From contig NZ_PDVP01000001.1 in the NCBI RefSeq assembly GCF_002727065.1, positions 124,001-188,000 on the forward strand: a stretch of 64,000 bases of DNA, read 5' to 3'. Below are positions 1-11,940 of the stretch, one piece after another. The notes beneath the pieces were generated by a model. It was not told where the DNA came from. It saw nothing but the letters and a program-made list of their open reading frames with translations, and searched no databases. The DNA is from Zhengella mangrovi. Its GTDB lineage: Bacteria > Pseudomonadota > Alphaproteobacteria > Rhizobiales > Rhizobiaceae. The position numbers and the translations under genes are program-made. The first letter of the stretch is position 1. The number at the start of each line of letters is the position of its first letter.

Positions 1-191
1 GACGGTTGCACGTAGGCCGTCACCGGCGGAACATCGGCCAGCAGGATGCGGATTTCGTGGCTCATCGCCACCGCCTGGCCGGACGCCACGAAGGTCAGCG
101 CGGCGCTCCCGTCCTCGGTTTCATAGGTGGCGAGCGCTTGCGGGCAGGCGGCAAGAACCGGTTGCGCGAACGCCAGGCCGGCAAGCGCCAT
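1..191 (-). CDS. Secreted protein of unknown function, 5' part only
   Basis: An open frame runs leftward from an ATG at 191 and leaves the window at base 1, so only about 63 residues are visible. They begin MALAGLAFAQPVLAACPQAL, a hydrophobic stretch ending in a plausible signal-peptidase site (VLA/A), which suggests export. Upstream codons in the same frame (E-R-G-K-R-G-S-W) would make a better basic n-region, but no ATG, GTG or TTG precedes them nearby, so the start is uncertain. The gene lies just after the LprI-like gene and may share its transcript. I do not recognise the family. Confidence 0.55.
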   Translation of the reverse strand, partial: MALAGLAFAQPVLAACPQALATYETEDGSAALTFVASGQAVAMSHEIRILLADVPPVTAYVQP

Positions 192-222
192 CAGGACCGG
201 CCACGACCCGCGTTTGCCGCGC

Positions 223-528
223 TCAGAAATAGCTGCCCAGCTGATCGATCCGCCGGCGATAGGCCCGGTAGATGCAGTCGGAGTTGTAGCCGCAGTCGTT
301 GCGCCGCGCGATCCAGCGCCGTTGCGGGCCGGCCTCTCCGTCGCGATCAAAGGGCGAAAGCTCGTAGAAAAGCCGTGACATGCGGCTGTCCATGTCGCGA
401 AGTTCAGGATCTTCACAAATGGCGACTTCGACCGGAAGCTTGGCATAGCGGCAGTTGAAGCTCTGGGCATGGACCGCACCGGTCGTCATCAGGACAAATG
501 CGGAGACGGCAAGAAGAAATCGGGTCAT
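223..528 (-). CDS. LprI-like (DUF1311) secreted cysteine-rich protein
   Basis: A 101-residue product with an N-terminal signal peptide (MTRFLLAVSAFVLMTTG, cleaved near VHA/Q). The mature part has the cysteine and tryptophan pattern of the lysozyme-inhibitor LprI N-terminal family: NCRYAKLPVEVAIC, then QRRWIARRNDC and a final DCIYRAYRRRI. Family members are periplasmic or surface proteins, some of which inhibit lysozyme; the activity here is inferred only from the fold. The start at 528 is preferred over the longer open frame because it begins exactly at the signal peptide. It lies downstream of sucB on the same strand. Confidence 0.75.
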   Translation of the reverse strand: MTRFLLAVSAFVLMTTGAVHAQSFNCRYAKLPVEVAICEDPELRDMDSRMSRLFYELSPFDRDGEAGPQRRWIARRNDCGYNSDCIYRAYRRRIDQLGSYF

Positions 529-626
529 GGCTTTGCATCCCTGTTTCGAATTGCCCCTTTGCGAGGCCATTACACACCAGAAACGCGTTCCGCGATACCC
601 TCTTTTCTTGCCGCCTCCCGGTTCAA

Positions 627-1844
627 TCAGAGATCGAGAACGAGACGTTCCGGATCCTCGAGGCTCTCCTTGACGCGCACCAGGAAGGTGACGGCTTCCT
701 TGCCGTCGACGATGCGGTGATCGTAGGAAAGTGCCAGGTACATCATCGGTCGGATGACGATCTGGCCGTTGACGACCATCGGCCGCTCCTGGATCTTGTG
801 CATGCCGAGAATGCCCGACTGCGGCGCGTTGAGAATCGGCGTCGACATCAGCGACCCGTAGACACCGCCGTTCGAGATGGTGAACGTGCCGCCCTGCATG
901 TCGGCCATCGTCAGCGTGCCGTCACGGCCGGCCTTGCCCAGGCGGCCGATTTCCTTCTCGATCTCCGCGATGGACATCTGGTCGGCATCGCGGACCACCG
1001 GCACCACGAGGCCCTTGTCCGTGCCGACGGCCACGCCGACATGGCAGAAGTTCTTGTAAATGATGTCGTTTCCGTCGATCTCGGCGTTGACCGCCGGGAT
1101 TTCCTTGAGCGCGTGGGTCACCGCCTTGGTGAAGAAGCCCATGAAACCCAGCTTCACGCCATGCTTCTTCTCGAAGACGTCCTTGTACTTCTTGCGCAGC
1201 TCCATGGTTGCCGTCATGTCCACCTCGTTGAAGGTGGTCAGCATGGCTGCGGTGTTCTGCGCATCCTTCAGGCGGCGCGCGATGGTCTGGCGCAGCCGTG
1301 TCATCTTCACCCGTTCCTCGCGCGGCGCATCCGCCTCGCTGGACGGCGGACGCGCAGCCGCGGGAGCCGCCGCCGGGGCAGAGCCGCTGCCCTTGTTGAG
1401 CGCATCGATCACGTCGCCCTTCAGCACCTGTCCGCGCTTGCCGGAGCCCGAGACCTGCGACGCGTCCACGCCCTTGTCGGCCATCATCTTGGCGGCCGAC
1501 GGGGCCGGCGGCATGTCGCCGCCCTTCGGCTCGGAAGCCGCCTTGGCTGGCGCTTCCGCCGCCGGCTTGGCCTCTTCCTTCTTCGGCGCCGCGGCCGCAG
1601 CGCCTGCGCCCTCGGCGATCATGCCAAGCAGCGCGTTCAGCTCCACCGTTTCGCCTTCCTGGGCGGTGATCTCGCTCAGCGTGCCGGCAGCCGGCGCCGG
1701 AACCTCGACGGTGACCTTGTCGGTCTCCAGTTCCACCAGCGGCTCATCGGCGGCGATGGCATCGCCCACCTTTTTGAACCATTGGCCGATCGTGGCCTCG
1801 GTCACGGATTCGCCCAGCGTCGGGACTCGAATTTCGGTTGCCAT
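627..1844 (-). CDS. sucB: 2-oxoglutarate dehydrogenase E2, dihydrolipoyl succinyltransferase
   Basis: 405 residues; transfers the succinyl group from the E1 lipoyl arm to CoA in the TCA cycle. The order is an N-terminal lipoyl domain with the lipoylated lysine in [11 protein letters not shown] (Lys43), an Ala/Pro/Glu-rich linker, a peripheral subunit-binding domain around [20 protein letters not shown], and a C-terminal catalytic domain ending with the active-site motif [13 protein letters not shown]. The start [14 protein letters not shown] at 1844 is the family start; the longer open frame upstream overlaps sucA and is ignored. The gene follows sucA after 29 bases. The lpd gene that often follows sucB in this order is not next to it. 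Confidence 0.97.
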   Translation of the reverse strand: MATEIRVPTLGESVTEATIGQWFKKVGDAIAADEPLVELETDKVTVEVPAPAAGTLSEITAQEGETVELNALLGMIAEGAGAAAAAPKKEEAKPAAEAPAKAASEPKGGDMPPAPSAAKMMADKGVDASQVSGSGKRGQVLKGDVIDALNKGSGSAPAAAPAAARPPSSEADAPREERVKMTRLRQTIARRLKDAQNTAAMLTTFNEVDMTATMELRKKYKDVFEKKHGVKLGFMGFFTKAVTHALKEIPAVNAEIDGNDIIYKNFCHVGVAVGTDKGLVVPVVRDADQMSIAEIEKEIGRLGKAGRDGTLTMADMQGGTFTISNGGVYGSLMSTPILNAPQSGILGMHKIQERPMVVNGQIVIRPMMYLALSYDHRIVDGKEAVTFLVRVKESLEDPERLVLDL

Positions 1845-1873
1845 GGTTTCTGTCCTGTTCCTGAACGGTTGTC

Positions 1874-4867
1874 TTATTCGCCGAGTGCGTCTTCGAGGAA
1901 GGCGCCAAGCTGTTCCATATGCTTCGACATCAGGCCGGTGGCCGGCGACGCCGAGGCCGGGCGGCCGGTGTAGCGCACCCGCTGGTGCTTGGCGTCGATA
2001 TGCGCCAGCACCCACTCAAGGTACGGATCGATGAACGACCAGGCCCCCATGTTCTTCGGCTCTTCCTGGCACCACACCATCTCGGCGTTGCGGAAGCGCG
2101 AAAGCTCGTTGATCAGCGCCTTGGCGGGGAACGGGTAGAGCTGCTCCACGCGCAGCAGGTAGATGTCGTCGATCCCCCGCTTCTCGCGCTCTTCCAGGAG
2201 ATCGAAGTAGACCTTGCCGGTACACATGACGACGCGGCGGATCTTGGAATCCTTGACCAGCTTGATCGGCCCGTCCTTCTGCTGCTGGGCATCGTCCCAC
2301 AGCAGGCGATGGAAGGAGCTTTCGCCGCTCATTTCCGACAGCGTCGACACCGCCCGCTTGTGGCGCAGCAGCGACTTCGGCGTCATCAGGATCAGCGGCT
2401 TGCGGAAGTCGCGCTTCAGCTGGCGCCGCAGGATGTGGAAATAGTTGGCCGGCGTGGTGCAGTTGGCCACCTGCATGTTGTCCTCGGCACAAAGCTGCAG
2501 CCAGCGCTCCAGGCGGGCCGACGAGTGCTCCGGCCCCTGGCCTTCGTAGCCATGCGGCAGCAGGCATACCAGGCCGGACATGCGCAGCCACTTGCGTTCG
2601 CCCGACGAGATGAACTGGTCGAAGACGACCTGGGCACCGTTGGCGAAATCGCCGAACTGGGCTTCCCAGAGCGTCAGCGCGTTCGGCTCGGCCAGCGAAT
2701 AGCCGTATTCGAACCCGAGCACCGCCTCTTCCGAGAGCATCGAGTTGATGACCTCGTAATTGGCCTGGTTGGAACCCAGGTTGTTGAGCGGGATGTAGCG
2801 GGTCTCGTCGCGCTGGTCGTAGAGCACGGAATGGCGCTGCGAGAACGTGCCGCGCTCGCAGTCCTGGCCAGACAGGCGCACCGGGTGGCCTTCCAGCAGG
2901 ATCGATCCGAAGGCAAGTGCCTCGCCGGTCGCCCAGTCGATTCCCTCGCCGGATTCGATCATCGCCGCGCGGTTGTCCATGAACCGCTTGATGGTCCGGT
3001 GCGCTTCGAAGCCTTCCGGCACTTCGGCCAGCTTCTTGCCGATTTCCTTGAGCGTCTTGATCGGCATGGCCGTCTTGCCGCGGCGCTGCTCGTCGGCCGT
3101 GTCCGCCGTCCGGAAGCCCGACCAGGCGCCGTCGAGCCAGTCGGCCTTGTTGGGCTTGAAGGAATTGCCGGCGTCGAACTCGGTCTCCAGGTGCGCGCGC
3201 CAGTCGGCCTTCATCTTCTCCACTTCGCCCTCGGTGAGGAGACCCTCGCCGATCAGCTTCTCGGCATAGAGCTGCACCGTGGTCTTGTGCGCGCGGATCT
3301 TCTTGTACATCAGCGGCTGCGTGAACGCCGGTTCGTCACCCTCGTTGTGGCCGAAGCGGCGGTAGCAGAACATGTCGATGACCACCGGCTTGTGGAAGAT
3401 CATCCGGAATTCCGTCGCCACCTTGGCGGCATAGGTCACCGCTTCCGGATCGTCGCCGTTCACATGGAAGATCGGCGCCTCGATCATCTTCGCCACGTCC
3501 GACGGATAGGGCGAGGAACGCGAGAAGCGCGGATTGGTCGTGAAGCCGATCTGGTTGTTGATGATGAAGTGGATCGTGCCGGCCACGCGATGGCCGCGCA
3601 GCGCCGAAAGGCCGAGGCACTCCGGCACCACGCCCTGGCCGGCGAAGGCGGCATCGCCGTGCAGCAGCAGCGGCAGCACGGCCGCGCGGGCTTCCAGCGG
3701 CAGCACTTCCTCGCGCTTGCGCCCGAAATTCTGGTCCTGCTTGGCGCGCGCCTTGCCCATGACGACCGGGTTGACGATTTCCAGGTGGGACGGGTTGGCC
3801 GTCAGCGAAAGGTGCACCTTGTTGCCGTCGAACTCGCGGTCCGAGGAGGCGCCGAGGTGATACTTCACGTCGCCCGACCCCTCCACCTCGTCAGGGGCGA
3901 AGGAGCCGCCCTTGAACTCGTGGAAGACGGCGCGGTGGGGCTTGCCCATCACCTGGGTCAGAACGTTGAGGCGGCCGCGGTGGGCCATGCCGAGCACGAT
4001 TTCCTTCATGCCCATGTTGCCGCCGCGCTTGATGATCTGCTCCAGCGCCGGGATCAGGCTTTCGCCGCCGTCCAGGCCGAAGCGCTTCGTGCCCTTGTAC
4101 TTGACGTCGATGAACTGTTCGAAGCCTTCCGCCTCGATCAGCTTTTGCAGGATCGCCTTCTTGCCCATGTCGGTGAAGGCCACGCCCTTGTCCGGTCCCT
4201 CGATACGCTCCTGGATCCAGGCCTTCTCCTCCGGGTTGGAGATGTGCATGAACTCCACGCCCATCGTCGAGCAGTAGGTGCGCTTGAGGATGTCGAGCAT
4301 CTCGTTGATGGTCGCGAACTCGAGGCCCAGCACGTGGTCGATGAAGATCGGCCGGTCGTAATCGTCCGGGGAGAAGCCATAGGCCTCCGGCGACAGCTCG
4401 TTGTAGTCCTCCTTCAGCCCGGCAATGCCCAGCGGGTCGAGGTTGGCATGCAGATGGCCGCGCATGCGGTAGGCACGGATCATCATGATCGCCCGCACCG
4501 AGTCGCGCGCCGCCTTGGCCACTTCCTCGGCGGTCATGCCGGGGCCGACCTGGCGCCGTTCCGTTTTGTCGGACAGCTTGGCGGTCATGTGGGCCTCGAC
4601 CTGGCCCCAGTCGCCGTCCAGCGCCGAGACCAGCTCGCCATTCGCCGCGATCGGCCAGTTGTCGCGCTTCCACGAGGCGCCGCGGGCGTTCTTCTTCACG
4701 TCTTCCGCGTCATCGTGGAGCTGCGAGAAGAACGCGCGCCACTGCTCGTCGACCGAGCCGGGGTTCTCCTGGTAGCGGGCATAGAGCTCGTCGATGTAGG
4801 CGGCATTGCCACCGTAAAGGAACGAGGTCTGTTCGAAAATGTCGTTGGCCTGGTCGTTTCGTGCCAT
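1874..4867 (-). CDS. sucA: 2-oxoglutarate dehydrogenase E1 component
   Basis: 997 residues, the normal length for the thiamine-diphosphate-dependent E1, which decarboxylates 2-oxoglutarate and passes the succinyl group to SucB. The N-terminus ([20 protein letters not shown]) is typical of the family. The [11 protein letters not shown] motif and the ThDP/magnesium segment from [10 protein letters not shown] to [12 protein letters not shown] are intact. The C-terminal part carries the YGYS and [10 protein letters not shown] motifs. It is third in the cotranscribed order sucC-sucD-sucA-sucB, separated from sucD by 141 bases that contain a strong hairpin. Confidence 0.97.
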   Translation of the reverse strand: MARNDQANDIFEQTSFLYGGNAAYIDELYARYQENPGSVDEQWRAFFSQLHDDAEDVKKNARGASWKRDNWPIAANGELVSALDGDWGQVEAHMTAKLSDKTERRQVGPGMTAEEVAKAARDSVRAIMMIRAYRMRGHLHANLDPLGIAGLKEDYNELSPEAYGFSPDDYDRPIFIDHVLGLEFATINEMLDILKRTYCSTMGVEFMHISNPEEKAWIQERIEGPDKGVAFTDMGKKAILQKLIEAEGFEQFIDVKYKGTKRFGLDGGESLIPALEQIIKRGGNMGMKEIVLGMAHRGRLNVLTQVMGKPHRAVFHEFKGGSFAPDEVEGSGDVKYHLGASSDREFDGNKVHLSLTANPSHLEIVNPVVMGKARAKQDQNFGRKREEVLPLEARAAVLPLLLHGDAAFAGQGVVPECLGLSALRGHRVAGTIHFIINNQIGFTTNPRFSRSSPYPSDVAKMIEAPIFHVNGDDPEAVTYAAKVATEFRMIFHKPVVIDMFCYRRFGHNEGDEPAFTQPLMYKKIRAHKTTVQLYAEKLIGEGLLTEGEVEKMKADWRAHLETEFDAGNSFKPNKADWLDGAWSGFRTADTADEQRRGKTAMPIKTLKEIGKKLAEVPEGFEAHRTIKRFMDNRAAMIESGEGIDWATGEALAFGSILLEGHPVRLSGQDCERGTFSQRHSVLYDQRDETRYIPLNNLGSNQANYEVINSMLSEEAVLGFEYGYSLAEPNALTLWEAQFGDFANGAQVVFDQFISSGERKWLRMSGLVCLLPHGYEGQGPEHSSARLERWLQLCAEDNMQVANCTTPANYFHILRRQLKRDFRKPLILMTPKSLLRHKRAVSTLSEMSGESSFHRLLWDDAQQQKDGPIKLVKDSKIRRVVMCTGKVYFDLLEEREKRGIDDIYLLRVEQLYPFPAKALINELSRFRNAEMVWCQEEPKNMGAWSFIDPYLEWVLAHIDAKHQRVRYTGRPASASPATGLMSKHMEQLGAFLEDALGE

Positions 4868-4961
4868 CAGCGCTTCCGGATCGTCTGTCCGGCTCCTTGG
4901 TGATCGCGGCCTGCGCCCTCGATGGCGCCTGTCTGCCCGCGGGTTTCCCTCCGGGGGTGGC

Positions 4962-4987
4962 CGAGGCCGGGCGCCTGCCCGGCCTCG
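4962..4987 (-). other. Strong intercistronic hairpin between sucD and sucA
   Basis: Eleven-base arms CGAGGCCGGGC and GCCCGGCCTCG pair perfectly around a GCCT loop in the 141-base gap between sucD and sucA. No U-run follows on either strand, so it is not a canonical intrinsic terminator. It may act as an mRNA processing or stability element that sets sucAB output relative to mdh-sucCD; that role is inferred. Confidence 0.6.
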
Positions 4988-5008
4988 AAGCCGTGTCGTA
5001 TCAGGGCC

Positions 5009-5914
5009 TCACTCGCCCTTGAGCACTTTCACCAGCGTGCTGCCGAGCTGCGCCGGCGACGGCGACACGCGGATTCCCGCGGCTTCCATGGCCGCGATCT
5101 TGTCTTCCGCGCCGCCCTTGCCGCCGGAAATGACCGCGCCGGCATGGCCCATCGTGCGCCCGGGAGGCGCCGTGCGGCCCGCGATGAAACCGGCCATCGG
5201 CTTCTTGCGGCCCTTTTTCGCCTGCTCGGTCAGCCACTCGGAGGCTTCCTCCTCGGCCGAACCGCCGATCTCGCCGATCATGATGATCGATTCCGTCTCG
5301 GGGTCGTCGAGGAACAGGTCGAGCACGTCGATGAACTCGGTGCCCTTCACCGGGTCGCCGCCGATGCCCACGGCTGTCGACTGGCCGAGCCCGGCGTTCG
5401 TCGTCTGGAACACCGCCTCGTAGGTCAGCGTGCCGGAGCGCGACAGGATGCCCACCGAGCCCTTCTTGAAGATGTTGCCAGGCATGATACCGATCTTGCA
5501 CTCGTCCGGCGTCAGCACGCCCGGGCAGTTCGGGCCGATGAGGCGCGAGGCCGACGTGTCGAGCAGCGCCTTCACCTTGACCATGTCCTGCACCGGGATG
5601 CCCTCGGTGATGCAGACGATGAGCGGAATCTCGGCCTCGATGGCCTCGATGATGGCAGCCGCCGCACCGGCCGGCGGCACGTAGACCACGGAGGCGTCGG
5701 CACCGGTTGCGGCCTTGCCCTCGGCGACCGAGGCGAAGATCGGCAGCTTGTCGCCGCCCGCTCCTTCCCAGGTCTCGCCACCCTTCTTCGGGTGAATGCC
5801 GCCAACCATCTTGGTGCCATGGTAGGCGAGCGCCTGCTCGGTGTGGAACGTGCCGGTCTTGCCGGTCAGGCCCTGGACCAGAACCTTCGTGTCCTTGTTG
5901 ATGAGGATCGACAT
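5009..5914 (-). CDS. sucD: Succinyl-CoA synthetase alpha subunit
   Basis: 301 residues; CoA-binding and phospho-histidine subunit of the enzyme that converts succinyl-CoA to succinate with nucleotide triphosphate formation. The start [19 protein letters not shown] at 5914 matches the family. The phospho-histidine region [11 protein letters not shown] and the CoA-binding Rossmann segment ([12 protein letters not shown]) are intact. It begins five bases after the sucC stop codon, which indicates coupled translation of the two subunits in 1:1 ratio. Confidence 0.97.
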   Translation of the reverse strand: MSILINKDTKVLVQGLTGKTGTFHTEQALAYHGTKMVGGIHPKKGGETWEGAGGDKLPIFASVAEGKAATGADASVVYVPPAGAAAAIIEAIEAEIPLIVCITEGIPVQDMVKVKALLDTSASRLIGPNCPGVLTPDECKIGIMPGNIFKKGSVGILSRSGTLTYEAVFQTTNAGLGQSTAVGIGGDPVKGTEFIDVLDLFLDDPETESIIMIGEIGGSAEEEASEWLTEQAKKGRKKPMAGFIAGRTAPPGRTMGHAGAVISGGKGGAEDKIAAMEAAGIRVSPSPAQLGSTLVKVLKGE

Positions 5915-5919
5915 CGGTA

Positions 5920-7116
<1,197 letters not shown>

Positions 7117-7129
7117 GGAAATCCTCTCC

Positions 7130-8098
<969 letters not shown>

Positions 8099-8207
8099 CT
8101 AGTCTTCCCTTCTGCTGCGCCCGGAAGTGAGGCCCGTCGGAGCCTGCTAAGCGGGCAGGAATGGTGGAGCCGCCGGACATGCCTCGAGCACCCGGTTCGC
8201 CGGGGGT

Positions 8208-8236
8208 CGCATAGACTCGGACGGCATTTTTTTCAA
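8208..8236 (-). promoter_or_regulatory. Candidate sigma-70 promoter for mdh-sucCDAB
   Basis: On the minus strand TTGAAA (8236-8231) and TATGCG (8213-8208) are separated by exactly 17 bases, a good housekeeping match for a GC-rich alphaproteobacterium. It would place the transcript start about 105 bases ahead of the mdh ATG. The rest of 8096-8423 holds no gene; besides this promoter I see only the palindrome at 8280-8303 and a small CCCGG-TTCG-CCGGG hairpin near 8191. Confidence 0.45.
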
Positions 8237-8279
8237 CCGATTCTTTAGTTCCCAGCAAAATCAATCGTTTGAAATCTCT

Positions 8280-8303
8280 ATTTCTTACGTAAAAGTAAGA
8301 AAT
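8280..8303. promoter_or_regulatory. Perfect 9-base inverted repeat upstream of mdh
   Basis: ATTTCTTAC and GTAAGAAAT form a perfect dyad with a six-base GTAAAA centre, in an AT-rich island within GC-rich DNA. It sits about 45 bases upstream of the candidate mdh -35 box. The geometry is that of a dimeric regulator site. I do not know the factor; an acyl-CoA- or carbon-responsive repressor or activator of the TCA operon is a guess. Confidence 0.55.
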
Positions 8304-8423
8304 TTGCTCAGGACAAGGCCAGCGCTTGTCATTCCGGCCCTCCCACGGGGTGGCTTCGGAACCCGTGGATGCAACCATTTCACGCTGTTCGCCGGTCGTC
8401 CACCCCTGCATCCGCGCCCCCTG

Positions 8424-9590
8424 TCAGCCCGCATCGTGGTCCCGCGTGTGGGCAATCCAGTCCGCGCTCTGCATTTCGATGAGCCGCGAAGCGGTGCGGT
8501 CGAATTCGAACAGCTCGGTACCCGATGTCCCCTTGTAAAGACCGGTCGGACCGGCCTCGGCCGACAGGATCAGCCGCACGCGCCGGTCGTAGAGCGTATC
8601 CACCAGCAGGATGAAGCGCTTGGCCTCGTTCCGGTTCTCGTTGAACATCACCGGCACGTGGTCGAGCATGATCGCGTCGAACCGGTTGGCGAGGGCCAGG
8701 AAGTCGCGCGCGCCCATCGGCTTGACGCAAAGATCCTGGAAGGAGAACCGCGCCGCCCGTCCGCAGGTCCGTTCCGCGTGGATCGACCGGCCCATGAGGT
8801 CCAGCGTCACCGGCTGCTCGCCATGGCCGTCGCAGATCTTTGTCCACGAGGCGTCCATGGCCGCATCCGCTTGCGGACCCAGCGGCGTGACGTAGACATC
8901 GATGCGGTCGAGTTCCCGCAGCCGGTAGTCGGTGTCGATATCGACGCTGATCACGTCGGTATGCTTTTCCAGCACGTCGATGAAGGGCGTGAACAGCGAG
9001 CGGTTGAGCCCGTCCTTGTAGAGGTTGCGTGGCGCCACGTTTGATGTCGCCACCAATACTACGCCTTCGGCGAACAGCGCCGAGAACAGCCGGCTGAGGA
9101 TCATCGCGTCCGCGATATCCGTCACCGTGAACTCGTCGAAGCAGATCAGCCAGCTTTCAGAGGCAATGTCGGCGGCGACCGGCGGGATCGGGTCATCGCC
9201 CTTGGCGGTTCCCGCTTTCACCGCGGCCCGGTGCCGGGTGATGCGGTCGTGCACGTCGGCCATGAAGTCGTTGAAATGGGCCCGCCGCTTGCGCCGTGCG
9301 GGCGCAAGGTCGAAGAACAGGTCCATCAACATGGTCTTGCCGCGGCCGACACCGCCATGCAGGTAAAGGCCGCGCACCGCTTCCGGCCTCGCCTTGCGCC
9401 GCGCGAACATCCACCCCAGCGCCGAGGACTTGCGCTGCAGGCGTTTCTCGGAAATCTCGTCGATCAACCGGTCAAGACGCCGCGCGATGCGCCGCTGCTC
9501 GTCATCGGCCTGCAGGCTGCCGGTCCGGGCAAGGTGATCGTATCGGTCGAGGACGGTCGGATGCGTCGGCGCTGGTTCGGAAGGAGCCAT
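8424..9590 (-). CDS. zapE: ZapE/AFG1-family ATPase, cell-division associated
   Basis: 388 residues of the AFG1/ZapE P-loop family. Walker A is HGGVGRGKTMLMD (about residues 79-90) and Walker B is LICFDEFTVTDIADAM; SNVAPRNLYKDGLNR is the conserved sensor region. ZapE destabilises FtsZ filaments at the division ring in E. coli, and mitochondrial AFG1 relatives assist proteolysis of respiratory subunits. It lies upstream of mdh on the same strand, a common neighbour order in this group, but the 328-base gap with its own promoter suggests separate control. Confidence 0.93.
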   Translation of the reverse strand: MAPSEPAPTHPTVLDRYDHLARTGSLQADDEQRRIARRLDRLIDEISEKRLQRKSSALGWMFARRKARPEAVRGLYLHGGVGRGKTMLMDLFFDLAPARRKRRAHFNDFMADVHDRITRHRAAVKAGTAKGDDPIPPVAADIASESWLICFDEFTVTDIADAMILSRLFSALFAEGVVLVATSNVAPRNLYKDGLNRSLFTPFIDVLEKHTDVISVDIDTDYRLRELDRIDVYVTPLGPQADAAMDASWTKICDGHGEQPVTLDLMGRSIHAERTCGRAARFSFQDLCVKPMGARDFLALANRFDAIMLDHVPVMFNENRNEAKRFILLVDTLYDRRVRLILSAEAGPTGLYKGTSGTELFEFDRTASRLIEMQSADWIAHTRDHDAG

Positions 9591-9656
9591 GCGGGGGCAA
9601 GCCTGTCGGATGGAGCAGACCCGGCGCCGGACACCCGGACCCGCGCCGGCGTTGCG

Positions 9657-10211
9657 TCAGCGGAAGATCGAGACCGACTGGCCCGAACTGGTCGTCCCGT
9701 CGAGCTTTTCGTTGCCGGACTTGTAGAGCCGGGCAACCGTGTCGCCATTCTCGTTGTAGAGCACCACCTGGGCGCCCTTCACGTCCCAGCCGCGCACGTT
9801 GGCCATGTCGCCCGCGCAGCCGCGCGTTCCGCCGCGCGAACCGTTGCCGTACTTGGTCAGGGTGAGGAACATCTGGCAGGTCGACCCGCCGCTGCGCGTC
9901 TTCCAGCTTCCCACCAGCGAATTCTTCGTCACCGGCGCGCTGCCGGGCGGGGGAGTGAGCGGTGCCGTCGGATCGGTGGATGCCACTTCCGGCTGGTCGC
10001 TGACCTCTTCGCCGGGCGCGGCCGGAAAGCCGGAGGGCTGTGGATCGGGCTGCGACGGCGGCGGCAACTGTTCCTGCTCGACCGGGGCGACCGGAGCCGG
10101 CGTCAGGGGGGCGGGCTGCGTGTTCAGGCGGCCCATGCGCTCACTCTGGCAGGCTGTCAGGCCAAGCGCCGAAACGCACGCCGCTGCCAACGCCCAGTGC
10201 TTCATCCCCAT
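9657..10211 (-). CDS. Omp19-like outer-membrane lipoprotein, AprI/Inh protease-inhibitor domain
   Basis: 184 residues from the ATG at 10211, which has a GAGAGGG ribosome site 7 bases ahead. A type II signal peptide ends in the lipobox LTAC (cysteine about residue 21). A Pro/Gln-rich linker follows, then a C-terminal domain beginning VGSWKTRSGGSTCQMFLTLT and containing TRGCAGDMANVRGW, whose two cysteines fit the single disulfide of Inh-type inhibitors. Architecture and motifs match Brucella Omp19, which inhibits host proteases; periplasmic protease inhibition is inferred from the family. Confidence 0.85.
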   Translation of the reverse strand: MGMKHWALAAACVSALGLTACQSERMGRLNTQPAPLTPAPVAPVEQEQLPPPSQPDPQPSGFPAAPGEEVSDQPEVASTDPTAPLTPPPGSAPVTKNSLVGSWKTRSGGSTCQMFLTLTKYGNGSRGGTRGCAGDMANVRGWDVKGAQVVLYNENGDTVARLYKSGNEKLDGTTSSGQSVSIFR

Positions 10212-10464
10212 CGTCAAACCCTCTCTTCCATCGCGGTTGCGCCACGGCATCGCTATTCGAATGCCTTTAGAAAACGGCGCTTTGGCGGCAATATCAACCG
10301 ATCAGGGTTAATATTGCGTTGTGAAACCGTTTCACAACGGCCCTGTTACGTGCAGAATGACGACTTGCCGTGGTCGGTTCCCTGTTCGTCCGGAACCTCC
10401 CGGATTGTTCCGCATTGAAAGTCTGAGCCGGGTGGTCCGGCACAAATCAACCGGAGCTTTTTCC

Positions 10465-10626
10465 ATGATCAAATGGATCGTCATTCTCCTCATCGTTGCA
10501 GCCGTCGCGTCCCTGCTCGGTTTCAACACGCTGTCCGGCGCTGCCCTGACCGGCGCAAAGCTGCTGATCGGCATCCTGCTGGTGCTGTTTCTGCTGGTCA
10601 TCCTCGGCATCGTGGTCGTCGCATAG
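10465..10626 (+). CDS. DUF1328 small membrane protein
   Basis: 53 residues: MIKWIVILLIVAAVASLLGF, a short polar turn with NTLSGAALTG, then a second hydrophobic helix. Two transmembrane segments and the FxxLSGAA turn are the hallmarks of the DUF1328 (YtjA-like) family, whose function is unknown. The ATG at 10465 is preceded by a CCGGAG ribosome site. It stands alone between a lipoprotein gene on the other strand and a metallo-hydrolase. Confidence 0.85.
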   Translation: MIKWIVILLIVAAVASLLGFNTLSGAALTGAKLLIGILLVLFLLVILGIVVVA

Positions 10627-10656
10627 GCCAGGCCGGCCCGGAACGATATGAGAACG

Positions 10657-10689
10657 GCCGTGCCGGCCGCCTGGCGGCCCCGGCACGGC
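10657..10689 (+). other. GC-rich stem-loop after the DUF1328 gene
   Basis: GCCGTGCCGG pairs perfectly with CCGGCACGGC around an inner CCG-CCTGG-CGG hairpin, 31 bases after the stop codon. No U-run follows, so it is only a possible transcript 3' end. Confidence 0.45.
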
Positions 10690-10747
10690 GGCCTTCATTG
10701 GCCGTGACAGGCTGGACGCCTGTCGCGGCAGTCCCTATCTCTGCACC

Positions 10748-11842
10748 ATGAACAGACGGCACTTTCTGGCCTTGACGGCAACGGGGGGTCTTGCGGCCAT
10801 GGCTGGCATCTTTTCCTGGGTCCGCCTTGCGCGGGCCAATCCCTACTATTCCGGACCCGTTTCGGATCATTTCGACGGCCGCGCCTTTTTCAATCCTGAC
10901 GGAATCGAGCCGCGCGGTTTTGCCGACCTGCTTCGCTGGCAGTTCAACGGCGAGCGGAAGGACTGGCCGGCGCAGTTCGCCTCGCCCCATCCGCCGGCGA
11001 GACCCGAACCCCGCATCACCGGCGATGGCCTGCGCCTGACCATGGTGGGTCACGCGACCCTGCTGATCCAGGTTGCCGGCATGAACATCCTCACCGACCC
11101 GGTCTGGTCCGACCGCGCCTCGCCCGTGTCTTTTGCCGGTCCGAAGCGCGTCAACGAACCCGGCATTCAGTTCGACGACCTGCCGCCGGTCGATGTCGTG
11201 CTGCTCACGCACAATCACTACGACCATCTCGACGTCGACACGCTGGCCCGCCTGCATAGCGCGCATGATCCGCTCGTCGTCACGCCGCTCGGAAATGACG
11301 CCATCGTCCGCTCGGCGGTTCGGGACATGCGCATCACCACCGGCGACTGGGGCGATGTCGTTCGCGCCGGCCCCGTATCCCTTCACTTCGAGCCCTGCCA
11401 TCACTGGTCGGCACGCGGCATGAACGACCGGCGCATGGCGCTGTGGGCGGCCTTCGTCATCGACACCCCGGCCGGCCGCATCTACCACGTTGGCGATACC
11501 GGCTTCCACGAAGGCCGGAATTATCGCGCTGCCGCAGAGAAACACGGTGATTTCCGCCTGGCCATCCTCCCCTTCGGCGCCTACGAGCCGCGCTGGTTCA
11601 TGAAGGGCCAGCACCAGAACCCCGACGAGGCGGTCGAGGGGTTCCGCCTGGCCAATGCCGCCTATGCCGCCGGCCACCACTGGGCGACCTTCCAACTCAC
11701 CGACGAGGCCATCGAGGAACCGCGTCATCGTCTCCGGGCTGCGCTTGACGGCGCCGGCGTCTCGCGTGACCGGTTCCGCCCCATGCTGCCCGGCGAGGTC
11801 TTCGACGTGCCGGCAACGGCAGCAGGCCTGGCAGCCACCTGA
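10748..11842 (+). CDS. Tat-exported metallo-beta-lactamase-fold hydrolase
   Basis: 364 residues. The N-terminus [20 protein letters not shown] is a twin-arginine-type signal, suggesting folded export. The zinc-binding signature THNHYDHLD (His155, His157, Asp159, His160) and downstream metal ligands HHWSAR and GDTGFHEG place it in the metallo-beta-lactamase superfamily, closest in pattern to the UlaG/RomA and NAPE-phospholipase-D-like branch. A phosphodiesterase or phospholipase activity on lipids is possible but not shown. It ends about 100 bases before dapF. Confidence 0.82.
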   Translation: MNRRHFLALTATGGLAAMAGIFSWVRLARANPYYSGPVSDHFDGRAFFNPDGIEPRGFADLLRWQFNGERKDWPAQFASPHPPARPEPRITGDGLRLTMVGHATLLIQVAGMNILTDPVWSDRASPVSFAGPKRVNEPGIQFDDLPPVDVVLLTHNHYDHLDVDTLARLHSAHDPLVVTPLGNDAIVRSAVRDMRITTGDWGDVVRAGPVSLHFEPCHHWSARGMNDRRMALWAAFVIDTPAGRIYHVGDTGFHEGRNYRAAAEKHGDFRLAILPFGAYEPRWFMKGQHQNPDEAVEGFRLANAAYAAGHHWATFQLTDEAIEEPRHRLRAALDGAGVSRDRFRPMLPGEVFDVPATAAGLAAT

Positions 11843-11940
11843 CACCGTGCTCACCGGCCGCCGCGCCGCGGCAACCGGCAATGACTGGAATTTCAACCGC
11901 TCTTCGGCCATATAGGCGCAAGGAACGGAGCCAGAATGCC

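Noticed and set aside
1919-4903. 994-codon open frame antisense to sucA
   Set aside because: It is a shadow of a GC-rich gene: low-complexity His/Arg/Leu-rich translation, no family motifs, and the opposite strand is unmistakably sucA.
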